Source: an uncultured Sutterella sp. (GTDB taxonomy: Bacteria; Pseudomonadota; Gammaproteobacteria; Burkholderiales; Burkholderiaceae_F). Taken from it: 64,000 nucleotides of DNA. Numbering within the stretch: position 1 is the stretch's first letter; the number at the start of each line of letters is the position of its first letter. The DNA lies in NCBI GenBank assembly GCA_905197905.1, contig CAJKAP010000004.1:62001-126000 (forward strand). Reading direction: 5' to 3'. A program made the position numbers and the translations under genes. The notes under the pieces were generated by a model that ran no database searches, was not told the DNA's origin, and saw nothing but the letters and a program-made list of their open reading frames with translations. Shown in pieces: positions 55,178 through 62,723 of this stretch.

Positions 55178-55520
55178 GGAAAAAATCCTTTGAGTTGAAG
55201 GCGTGACCAGAAAGAGTCCTCTCTCTCAAAGCCACATTTAAAAATGAGAGTTTCCTTTTTCAATTTCCTCTCGTGAACTCTTCTCTTTCTTTAAGAATTT
55301 TGTGCGCGAGAAAAGCCCACTTTAGGCAGGAGTGAGTTTAGCAAGAGTTCTCTGCTTCTTGGCGTTTTCTAGGGGGCGAGTTGCGAGAAAAACGCCTTCG
55401 ATCCCGATGGCTCAAAGAAACTAATGAGAAAACCCTACTCTAGGTATTAAGTCTTTGATTTAATTGAAGTTTTTAGTGTTCAGGTAGCGCTTTTGTCAGC
55501 AAAAGCCAATTTTGAGACGC
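55178..55520. other. Long leader/intergenic region upstream of nhaC
   Basis: About 340 bases with no supported gene, containing the nhaC promoter. The most notable structure is the hairpin at 55361-55396. On the minus strand the last 130 bases before nhaC are purine-rich. Confidence 0.5.
55361..55396 (-). promoter_or_regulatory. Hairpin in the nhaC upstream region
   Basis: GGCGTTTTCT pairs with AGAAAAACGCC with a one-base bulge and a 15-base G/C-rich loop. It is about 180 bases before nhaC. It may be a leader structure or an orphan hairpin. No known riboswitch consensus was recognised. Confidence 0.3.
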
Positions 55521-55580
55521 AAAAAAAGGACACTTTTTGTCGTACGAAATCGTTTTTTCCGTACAAGAAAGTGTCCTTTT
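55521..55580 (-). terminator. Terminator after endonuclease gene
   Basis: Outer stem AAAAGGACACTTT/AAAGTGTCCTTTT and inner stem GTACG/CGTAC, followed on the minus strand by seven U. Confidence 0.85.
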
Positions 55581-55592
55581 CCTCTAAAAAAA

Positions 55593-56399
55593 TTAGCGGT
55601 TATTTTGCATCCATTTCGTGGTGTATGGGAGACCTAACTTCTTACAGGCCTTCACAACAAACGGATTCTGGTTGCCTTGATAGGCTTCAATACGGGCAGC
55701 TCTCACGCATTCCCACGCATCAACGGGGTACTGCTCATTCCACGCGTCCACCAACTTTTGCATTCTGTCGCTCAAGCGATAGTGTGCCGGATACGTGTCT
55801 GCCATATAGAGCATCGCACGGGCAATACGACCGCGAGAGCGTTCTGGCGGCTCGGCGTATTTCCCCTGCACTTTCATCTCGCACGTTCCAAAAGTATTCG
55901 GGACAAAGTCAAGAATGCGGTACTGGTAGTTAGAGCGCAAGGCGTTCACTGCCCCAACTGCTGGGAAAAGGTTATACATATCCGCCTGAATATAGCGGTA
56001 GGTCTGGTTCGCGTCGTTGGCGCAACGGCGGCCTTTATAGCGATGACCTTTGTTGTCTAAGCAGTGGTTAGAGCCTTCTCGCCACTCTTTAAACGACTGA
56101 CCAAAGTGTTCTGCTGGAACCACATGCTCCCACTCGACTCGCGTCGCGCGCTCTTTGTGCGCAGGCGTGTAAAAGCCGTTAGGAAGCGTCACTTCCTTTG
56201 TTTTACGATCAAAGGGATAGCCGCAATAAAGCGTTGTGGCATGGTCAAAATACACCTTGCGAAGCAACTCTTTTTTCGCGATCTGGAAGTCGTCATTTTT
56301 GGTGTTACCCGGATTGGGGGCGTCCGCTGCAACGCTCACCCCCATCGCTAAAGTCCTGGCAACGGCCAGAAGTCCCTTCGCCATCGTGGAAAAATTCAT
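55593..56399 (-). CDS. endA: Endonuclease I (EndA/NucM family)
   Basis: A 268-residue exported nuclease. The start MNFSTMAKGLLAVARTLAMGVSVAADA is a Sec signal. The catalytic beta-beta-alpha-metal motif is RVEWEHVVPAEHFGQ (about 88-102), and RCANDANQTYRYIQADMYNLFPAVGAVNALRSN carries the conserved second half. Several cysteines (for example CLDNKGHRYKGRRC) can form the disulfides typical of EndA. It cuts DNA non-specifically in the periplasm. GAGGAACC lies four bases before the ATG at 56399; the longer frame is rejected. Confidence 0.92.
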   Translation of the reverse strand: MNFSTMAKGLLAVARTLAMGVSVAADAPNPGNTKNDDFQIAKKELLRKVYFDHATTLYCGYPFDRKTKEVTLPNGFYTPAHKERATRVEWEHVVPAEHFGQSFKEWREGSNHCLDNKGHRYKGRRCANDANQTYRYIQADMYNLFPAVGAVNALRSNYQYRILDFVPNTFGTCEMKVQGKYAEPPERSRGRIARAMLYMADTYPAHYRLSDRMQKLVDAWNEQYPVDAWECVRAARIEAYQGNQNPFVVKACKKLGLPYTTKWMQNNR

Positions 56400-56694
56400 T
56401 CTTGGTTCCTCTTGAATCTTCTTCAAAAATGCCCGTCTTTCAGGCAAGTTTGCACATTCTCGCACATGGTGTTTTCTTCTGTCAAAAAACGCCTTTCCTT
56501 CTCTTAGTGAGAATGAGAAGAATTCCGCCCTTTCGCTACAAATTAAAGCTAGTCAAGCGACACTTTCTCCTTTATACTTAACTCAATCTTAAAAGAAAAC
56601 AGAGAGTCCAAGCCTCTTCTTTTAAGACCGATACACAACCTCAAGAGCATGACCCCCATGGCTCGGTTGTGATCAACCGCCCAAGGAGAAAAAT

Positions 56695-57051
56695 ATGATG
56701 AAAAAGACGCTGATTGCAACCACCCTAGTCGCCTTGAGTATGGCTTTTGCGTCGATCTCTGCCAGCGCTGCTGATCAGTTTGGTGCAGATCGTCACGTTG
56801 CCAAAGGCATTAAGTGTGAAATGTGCCACGGCGCGGATAAGGCCAATCCACAAGAGCCTACGATTGAAACGTGCTCGGGTTGCCACAACATCAAGCAGTT
56901 GGTTGAAAAAACCAAAGATGTGAAGCCGCAAAATCCCCATATGTCGCCGCACTATCAGGATCAGTTGGATTGCATCAACTGCCATATCATGCATGGTCCA
57001 ACGGAAAACTTCTGCGACCAGTGCCACAGTTTCGGGTTCAAAGTGCCTTAA
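56695..57051 (+). CDS. Small exported tetraheme cytochrome c
   Basis: A 118-residue periplasmic cytochrome. A Sec signal ends ISASAADQ. Four haem-binding sites follow: CEMCH, CSGCH, CINCH and CDQCH. The size and order resemble the haem domain of flavocytochrome c (fumarate- or urocanate-reductase type) without the flavin domain, so it is probably an electron donor to a separate flavoprotein reductase. No such flavoprotein is adjacent in this window. AAGGAG at 56683 supports either of the two tandem ATGs. Confidence 0.9.
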   Translation: MMKKTLIATTLVALSMAFASISASAADQFGADRHVAKGIKCEMCHGADKANPQEPTIETCSGCHNIKQLVEKTKDVKPQNPHMSPHYQDQLDCINCHIMHGPTENFCDQCHSFGFKVP

Positions 57052-57104
57052 AGTTCTTTAGCGTTCGTGTTCCTTTGCCTGGCACACTCATTTGAACCTA
57101 CCGG

Positions 57105-57137
57105 GAAAGTCTCCAGCTTCAAACACTGGAGACTTTC
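57105..57137. terminator. Terminator between cytochrome and response-regulator genes
   Basis: A perfect 12-pair stem GAAAGTCTCCAG/CTGGAGACTTTC between two convergent genes. U-runs are weak, so efficiency is uncertain. Confidence 0.6.
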
Positions 57138-57157
57138 TTCTATCCTCTCTAGCTTTC

Positions 57158-57790
57158 TTATCGCTGCGCCTTCTGAATGAGGCGAATGGCACGCGTTAAC
57201 TGCGCCACACCTTTGACGCCTAATTTGCTCGAAGCGTCTCCTCGGTGCACTTGCACCGTTTTTGCGGAAATGCCTAAACGCTCTGCAATCTCACGGTTAA
57301 GGAGTCCTTCTGCCACCAAGCTCGCAATATCTTGTTCGCGAGGCGTGAGCGTCATCCAGCGCTTCACATATTCCTCGGCATCCTCTCCACTTCCAGGATT
57401 GCGCTCTAGGGCACGATAAATCGCCGAGAGCACTTTTTCTCGATCAGCGGATTTCTCAACAAATGCAACCGCGCCTTTTTGCATCGTTTCTACCGCCATT
57501 TCAATCGTCCCATAGGCCGAAAGGAACACAATGGGAAGCGTAATCGCGCGCTTTCGCATTTCTTCTTGCAACTCGAGTCCACTCATCCCGTCCATACGCA
57601 CATCAAGAAGCAGGCAGCCAGGACGCGAAGGCATATCGTTCACGAGAAAGTCGTGCGCAGACGGGTAGACTGCCACAGCAAAGCCTTCTTTGCGGAGCAT
57701 GAAAGCCAGTGACTCTCTCACATCGGCTTCATCATCGACGACGCGAATGAGCATATCGGTGGTGTTTTCAGCAATCTCCTCACGGGTCAT
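57158..57790 (-). CDS. FixJ/TtrR-like response regulator
   Basis: A 210-residue two-component regulator. The receiver has the acidic pair in VDDEADV, the phosphate-accepting Asp in LLLDVRMDGMSG (about residue 61) and Lys in FVEKSAD. The LuxR-type output domain is LTPREQDIASLVAEGLLNREIAERLGISAKTVQVHR (about 148-183). It lies 19 bases after the sensor kinase gene and forms its partner. The architecture matches TtrR, the tetrathionate regulator, but the target is unknown. Confidence 0.92.
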   Translation of the reverse strand: MTREEIAENTTDMLIRVVDDEADVRESLAFMLRKEGFAVAVYPSAHDFLVNDMPSRPGCLLLDVRMDGMSGLELQEEMRKRAITLPIVFLSAYGTIEMAVETMQKGAVAFVEKSADREKVLSAIYRALERNPGSGEDAEEYVKRWMTLTPREQDIASLVAEGLLNREIAERLGISAKTVQVHRGDASSKLGVKGVAQLTRAIRLIQKAQR

Positions 57791-57809
57791 GGTGTGTCTC
57801 TCTCAATCG

Positions 57810-59918
57810 TTAAAGGGTTCCATTGTCTGTTGGCGGTGTGACTTCGGGCAGTGGCCAAGTCACTCGAGCACATAGCCCGCCTTCAGCATTGCGTGAAAAG
57901 TCGACTCGTCCGAGTGTCAAACTCGCTAAGTGACGAATGATGGTGAGCCCAAGACCCAGTCCATCGGGCTTAGTGCTCTCCAAAACGCTCGCTTCCATTC
58001 GGCGAAGATCCGCCTCGGTCACCGCACCTCCATTGTCACTCACCGTCAAGGTGAAGCTCGTCGCTAACGCCTTATTCTCTTGCTCATAGTTGGGCGTGAG
58101 CGAGACGGTGATGCGAGGCTTTTCTTTTTCGCGTGTCGCATCGGCTGCGTTACTCAAAAGGTTCAGAATGATCAATTCAAAGTCAAGAAGTTCCATCGCA
58201 AAGCGAATCGGAGCCAATTCTCCTAGGTGAATTTCAATGCCTTGCGACTTCGCGGTGAGCTTAAAGCTCTCCACCGCATCGCGCACTTCTTTATCTAGAG
58301 AAAGCATCTCGCGCTTGGCGCTACCTAGTTTTTCACGACGTCCTTTGGTATAGGCTCGCACGCGCTCCACAATCGCCGAGGCTTTTTGCGTTTGCGCTTC
58401 AATTTGCGCGAGCGCCTCCATGAGTTCCTCTGTTTGTGTCGCATCGTCTTCTAGTGTGCGCTCTGCGCCTCGCGTGAGGTTGCGAATACTGGTGAGCGGT
58501 TGCAGAAGTTCATGCGTGAGTACATTGCTCATCTGGTTCACCGCCCCAATGCGTTGCAAAGCTTCTAATTGACGGGTTGTCTCAAGCGCCGCCGCTTTCA
58601 TTTCGCGCTCGCGCTCATAGAGGTGCTGAAGCTCTCGGGTGCGACGATTCACAAGCCGTCGCAAGAGGAATCCGTGCGCTACCAAGGCCGCAATCACGAG
58701 GAGCACTACGGCAATCTCCTTTCGATAGCGATAAATGACGCCTTCTGCGCTCGTCATTGTGAGGTAGCTATAAGGTCCCAACTGCAAGGTTTTGTAGAGC
58801 GCTGCCGCTTTACCGTAGTCCGTACTCATGTCCCAAAAAGCGGAGTTTGCGGGAATCGCGTCCGAGAGAAACACCTCTGCCATTTCCTTAGCCACCTTGG
58901 CAGAGAGCGTCGGCGCAAAGCTCACGACCCAGCCTGGATACGCTTGTGTGGAATGAATACACTCGAGTCCATCTTGCGCGACGGGCGAGAGGATTTTGAG
59001 GCCTTCAAGCGGTTTTTCGCCTTCTCTCAAAATAAGGTTTTCGAGAAAACACGAACGCAAAATGCCTGATTGGTAACGCCCTGCTTGCACGTCAGCGACC
59101 ACTTGGCGCTGCTCTCCATAACCATGCGTCCCATGTACTTCTCCCGTGAAATTGGTTTTCCGCGCGATTTCTGCGCGCACTGGCAAATAACCACTCATCG
59201 GTTCTTCCGCAAGCGTCGCAATCGGTCCACTCAGAATGTCTTCGAGTTTTTTGAAGTTCGAGTCTTCTCGCACAATCACCACACCCGCATAGGCACTATT
59301 GGGATCCTGCGCCACTGGAGGCACTAAGGCCGCTAAGGCAGAAAGTCCTGTCGCGACACCTTCTAAATAGAAACCCGTCTCCGTAATAAACACGTCCATT
59401 GTGCGGTTTCGCATCGCCTCTTCGAGCTTTTCGCGCTCCACCACTTTCACATCAAAGGTGTACTGAGGAAGCGAAGCTTCTAGTAGCAGCATCGTCTGGC
59501 GAATAATGGCGAGCTCTTCCGAAGGTTCCGATACCCACTCAACGCCAATACGAATCGTAGGCGTTTCTTCGCCTTTGGCTACGCGGTTGTTTTCAACGTT
59601 AGAAGACGGAAAACGAATATACGGTGGCACGGGTAAATCCACTGGCTCCGCATAGAGCGGCTCACGAGGCTCGGACTGAATTTCGATGCCCATCGACTGA
59701 GTTGGAGCGTGTGGCGTAATCGAAGGCGAAGCATTTTCTGGCGCAAAAGACCACGCCGTCGCGGGAATCTCAGGTGGCTCTTCGCGACTCGCCTCTTCGG
59801 GAAGCGGTTCTGTGGCCAACAGCGCGCTACTTGCGCCCAGCGTGAAAAGAGAAAAGAGCGCGAGCGCAATCGGCTTTTGCCAAGTTTGGCTTCGCTTTTT
59901 AAGGCGCTTTGCTCGCAT
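57810..59918 (-). CDS. Sensor histidine kinase with PhnD-like periplasmic domain (TtrS-like)
   Basis: A 702-residue membrane kinase. After a signal anchor (WQKPIALALFSLFTLGASSALLA) comes a Pro/Glu-rich linker and a PhnD-type substrate-binding domain (about 120-390; TIRIGVEWVSEP, MDVFITETGFYLEG, YAGVVIVREDSNFKKLEDI). A membrane helix lies at about 401-418. The transmitter has the phosphoacceptor H469 in SNVLTHELLQPLTSIRN, and ATP-binding boxes LLSNAADATREK, SDNGGAV and GLGLTIIRHL. TtrS has this layout. The ATG at 59918 is chosen because AGGAG lies seven bases before it. Confidence 0.9.
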   Translation of the reverse strand: MRAKRLKKRSQTWQKPIALALFSLFTLGASSALLATEPLPEEASREEPPEIPATAWSFAPENASPSITPHAPTQSMGIEIQSEPREPLYAEPVDLPVPPYIRFPSSNVENNRVAKGEETPTIRIGVEWVSEPSEELAIIRQTMLLLEASLPQYTFDVKVVEREKLEEAMRNRTMDVFITETGFYLEGVATGLSALAALVPPVAQDPNSAYAGVVIVREDSNFKKLEDILSGPIATLAEEPMSGYLPVRAEIARKTNFTGEVHGTHGYGEQRQVVADVQAGRYQSGILRSCFLENLILREGEKPLEGLKILSPVAQDGLECIHSTQAYPGWVVSFAPTLSAKVAKEMAEVFLSDAIPANSAFWDMSTDYGKAAALYKTLQLGPYSYLTMTSAEGVIYRYRKEIAVVLLVIAALVAHGFLLRRLVNRRTRELQHLYEREREMKAAALETTRQLEALQRIGAVNQMSNVLTHELLQPLTSIRNLTRGAERTLEDDATQTEELMEALAQIEAQTQKASAIVERVRAYTKGRREKLGSAKREMLSLDKEVRDAVESFKLTAKSQGIEIHLGELAPIRFAMELLDFELIILNLLSNAADATREKEKPRITVSLTPNYEQENKALATSFTLTVSDNGGAVTEADLRRMEASVLESTKPDGLGLGLTIIRHLASLTLGRVDFSRNAEGGLCARVTWPLPEVTPPTDNGTL

Positions 59919-60098
59919 TGCTTCTCTCCTTCGTGGTTGATCATGTCGTGGTTTGGTCTTAGCGCTTTTTCTGGTCAAAATCGAAAAAGCGCTCTTCTCG
60001 TCTTCTCGAGAATTAATAGTTAAAATATTAGCGCATTCTAGAAGTCGGCATCGTGCCCGCTTCGCTCGCCACTAGAGAAACCTCAAAAGGACGCTTCA

Positions 60099-60542
60099 AT
60101 GGTCTTAACGTTTGACATCCTTATTCTTGCGCTTTTTGCCATCGTCGGCGCAATGGCCGCTTTCTTCGGGCTTTCGCGCGTTCTGCGCGCAATTTCGCTC
60201 TCTAGAAACGGAACACCCGCTAAAGCGAAGTGTATACGTATAAATACGCAGGAAAAAATGATGCGCCAAAACGAGGGCCCAATGACGGAACTCCGCTACC
60301 AGTCTGTGGTTGCGTTCCATTTGCCCAATGGCAAGCCCATTGAAGCCCCTTTGCTTTCTAAGAAAAGTCGTGAAAAATGTCTTTCTATCGGTCAAACCGT
60401 TAACATTCTTTACAACCCAGACCGCCCTACCGAGGTGATCGTCGTGGGAGATAAATCCCCAATTATTATCGGACTTCTTATGACGCTCGGTGGCACAGTC
60501 TTTTTGGCGATCTCGCTTTCTCTTCTGAGAACGCAAATTTGA
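60099..60542 (+). CDS. DUF3592-type membrane protein
   Basis: A 147-residue protein with a hydrophobic helix at each end (FDILILALFAIVGAMAAFFG and IIIGLLMTLGGTVFLAISLS) and a small beta-rich middle. The middle reads TPAKAKCIRI..., RYQSVVAFHLPNGKPIEAP, GQTVNILYNPDRPTEVIV, which matches DUF3592. Function unknown. AAAGGA about nine bases before the ATG supports the start. No operon partner. Confidence 0.8.
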   Translation: MVLTFDILILALFAIVGAMAAFFGLSRVLRAISLSRNGTPAKAKCIRINTQEKMMRQNEGPMTELRYQSVVAFHLPNGKPIEAPLLSKKSREKCLSIGQTVNILYNPDRPTEVIVVGDKSPIIIGLLMTLGGTVFLAISLSLLRTQI

Positions 60543-60794
60543 CAATACGTGTCTACACTTAAGTCAAGATACCTAATACTTTCGGTATGGTGACATTCCC
60601 AAGTCCGAGTGCTACACTCAAGAAAACAAAATAAATTCTATCGAGTTTCAAGACTTAATAGTTTTTATTAATTGATAATTCTTTGGGTGTTTTCCAAGGC
60701 CCTACTAAGGCGCAATCTCTGCTAACCTTGTCGGGCTTTTCCATGAGTTGCAAACACTATGGAACTCACCTAGTCGTTCTTCAAGGAGTGAAAG

Positions 60795-62252
60795 ATGAAC
60801 CTCGACAAAAAATATGGTCTTTTCATTAACGGTGAATGGGTTGACGCTGAAGGCGGTAAGACCTTTGAAACGTTTAACCCTGCCACGGGTGAAAAGCTCG
60901 CTGACTGCGCTGACGCCTCGGCTGCTGATATTGAACGCGCTGTGCAAGCTGCTCGCGCTGCTTTCCCGGGCTGGAGCCAGACCTCCGTTCAGGACCGCTC
61001 CAACTTGCTCTTAAAGATCGCTGATGTGATCGAAGCCAACCTTGACCACTTGGCTCGCGTGGAAACGCTGGACAACGGTAAGCCGATCCGCGAAACCACG
61101 TTAGTCGACCTTCCCTTGACGGTTGACCACTTCCGCTACTTCGCTGGCGCTATCCGCGCTGAAGAAGGTACCGCCACGATGATTGATAAGGACACGATGA
61201 GCATCGTCCTTCATGAACCGATCGGTGTGGTGGGTCAGATTATTCCTTGGAACTTCCCGATTTTGATGGCTGCCTGGAAGTTGGCTCCGGCCTTGGCTGC
61301 AGGTAACACCGTCGTGATCAAGTCCTCCTCCGCTACCCCGCTCTCTTTAAACGAAATGATTAAGCTCATTTCGCCCTTGCTCCCGAAGGGTGTCGTGAAC
61401 GTGATCACGGGTCGCGGTTCGGTCTCTGGTCAGGCCATGTTGGATAATCCTGGCTTTGACAAGTTGGCCTTCACGGGTTCGACGGATGTGGGCTACAGTG
61501 TCGCTGAAGCTGCTGCCAAGCGCTTGATTCCGGCTACGCTCGAATTGGGTGGTAAGTCCGCCAATATCGTCTTTGATGACGCTCAGATCGACAAGGCCAT
61601 TGAAGGGGCTCAGATCGGTATTCTCTTTAACCAGGGTCAGGTCTGCTGCGCGGGTTCCCGTATCTTCGTGCAGGAAGGCATCTATGATGAATTCGTGAAG
61701 AAGCTCTCCGAAGCCTTTGAAAAGGTGAAAGTGGGCGATCCTCTCGATATGTCCACCCAGGTGGGTAGCCAGGTGAACGTTCGTCAGTTGAACAAGATCA
61801 TGAGCTATGTGGAAGTCGCTCAGAAGGAAGGCGCTAAGGTGATCGCTGGCGGTAAGCCCGCCTCTGATAAGGGCGCTTTCATGCGTCCGACCTTGATCGC
61901 TGACGTGGACAACAAGATGCGCGTTGCTCAGGAAGAAATCTTCGGGCCGGTCGCTGTGTTGATCAAGTTTAAGACCGAAGACGACGTGGTCAAGATGGCT
62001 AACGAATCCGACTTCGGTTTGGGTGGCGCTGTGTGGACGCGCGACATTAACCGCGCTTTGCGTGTGGCTGGCGCTGTGCGCACGGGTCGTATGTGGGTCA
62101 ACACCTACAACGAACTCCCTGCTCACGCTCCGTTCGGTGGCTACAAGAAGTCCGGTATCGGTCGTGAAACCCACAAGATGATGTTGGCCCACTACTCTCA
62201 GGCCAAGAACATCTTCATCTCGCTTTCTGAACAGAAACGCGGCTTCTTCTAA
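60795..62252 (+). CDS. NAD(P)-dependent aldehyde dehydrogenase
   Basis: A 485-residue aldehyde dehydrogenase. Conserved points are IIPWNFPILMAAWKLAPALA (cofactor strand), FTGSTDVG, the general base Glu in LELGGKSANIVF and the nucleophile Cys in FNQGQVCCAGSR, plus EEIFGPV near the end. The closest families are AldA, PuuC and betaine-aldehyde-type dehydrogenases; substrate undecided. AAGGAG lies seven bases before the ATG. Codon choice is strikingly uniform (GCT for Ala, AAG for Lys, GGT for Gly, TTG/CTC for Leu), which differs from neighbouring genes and points to very high expression. Confidence 0.93.
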   Translation: MNLDKKYGLFINGEWVDAEGGKTFETFNPATGEKLADCADASAADIERAVQAARAAFPGWSQTSVQDRSNLLLKIADVIEANLDHLARVETLDNGKPIRETTLVDLPLTVDHFRYFAGAIRAEEGTATMIDKDTMSIVLHEPIGVVGQIIPWNFPILMAAWKLAPALAAGNTVVIKSSSATPLSLNEMIKLISPLLPKGVVNVITGRGSVSGQAMLDNPGFDKLAFTGSTDVGYSVAEAAAKRLIPATLELGGKSANIVFDDAQIDKAIEGAQIGILFNQGQVCCAGSRIFVQEGIYDEFVKKLSEAFEKVKVGDPLDMSTQVGSQVNVRQLNKIMSYVEVAQKEGAKVIAGGKPASDKGAFMRPTLIADVDNKMRVAQEEIFGPVAVLIKFKTEDDVVKMANESDFGLGGAVWTRDINRALRVAGAVRTGRMWVNTYNELPAHAPFGGYKKSGIGRETHKMMLAHYSQAKNIFISLSEQKRGFF

Positions 62253-62313
62253 TCCTTTCCTGGCAAGGCTCGGAGACGTCTGAGCCTTTCAGAAAATTAA
62301 CGGAAGAATCTAG

Positions 62314-62341
62314 AGGCTTCTCAATTGAGAAGCCTTTTTTT
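62314..62341 (+). terminator. Terminator after aldehyde dehydrogenase gene
   Basis: Perfect stem AGGCTTCTC-AATT-GAGAAGCCT followed by seven T. Confidence 0.9.
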
Positions 62342-62723
62342 GGCTAAAAAAATTTCATCTCTTGGAGGTCTAGGTAATTTTGCTTAGTACTTTCCCGAAT
62401 CCCTCTAGACTTTCCCCACTTTGAAGCCTACTATGAGAGGCGCAGATCTCAGTGAGTATCTCGCCTATTCACCTGTGCGAGAGAGGATTTCTCCTTCACC
62501 TGGCGTTGAGACAGACGATCAATCAGACTCAGAAATCTTCTGTGCTGAGTGGATGCTTTTCGAGTCTCACCAACTCGAAAAAATCGTGGCCCTTTTAGCT
62601 GCGCCTTTTCTTCTCCAATGAAAAGACCACCTTCACTACCACCGCCATCCAGCTGACTTCACTTGCTCTGCTGAGCCACTCATGGCTCATCACCCACCAC
62701 CTTCCATTTTGAGGAAATTCATC
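62342..62723. other. Intergenic region upstream of C69 dipeptidase gene
   Basis: About 380 bases. It holds two perfect hairpins, TTTTCGAGT/ACTCGAAAA (62557-62581) and TGAGCCA-CTCA-TGGCTCA (62672-62689), the second about 35 bases before the dipeptidase start. A 66-codon frame here (62421-62621) has no ribosome binding site or family match and is not called. Confidence 0.5.

Noticed and set aside
62421..62621. A 66-codon frame between the aldehyde dehydrogenase and dipeptidase genes
   Set aside because: No ribosome binding site, no hydrophobic or domain pattern, and it contains a hairpin. Treated as intergenic.
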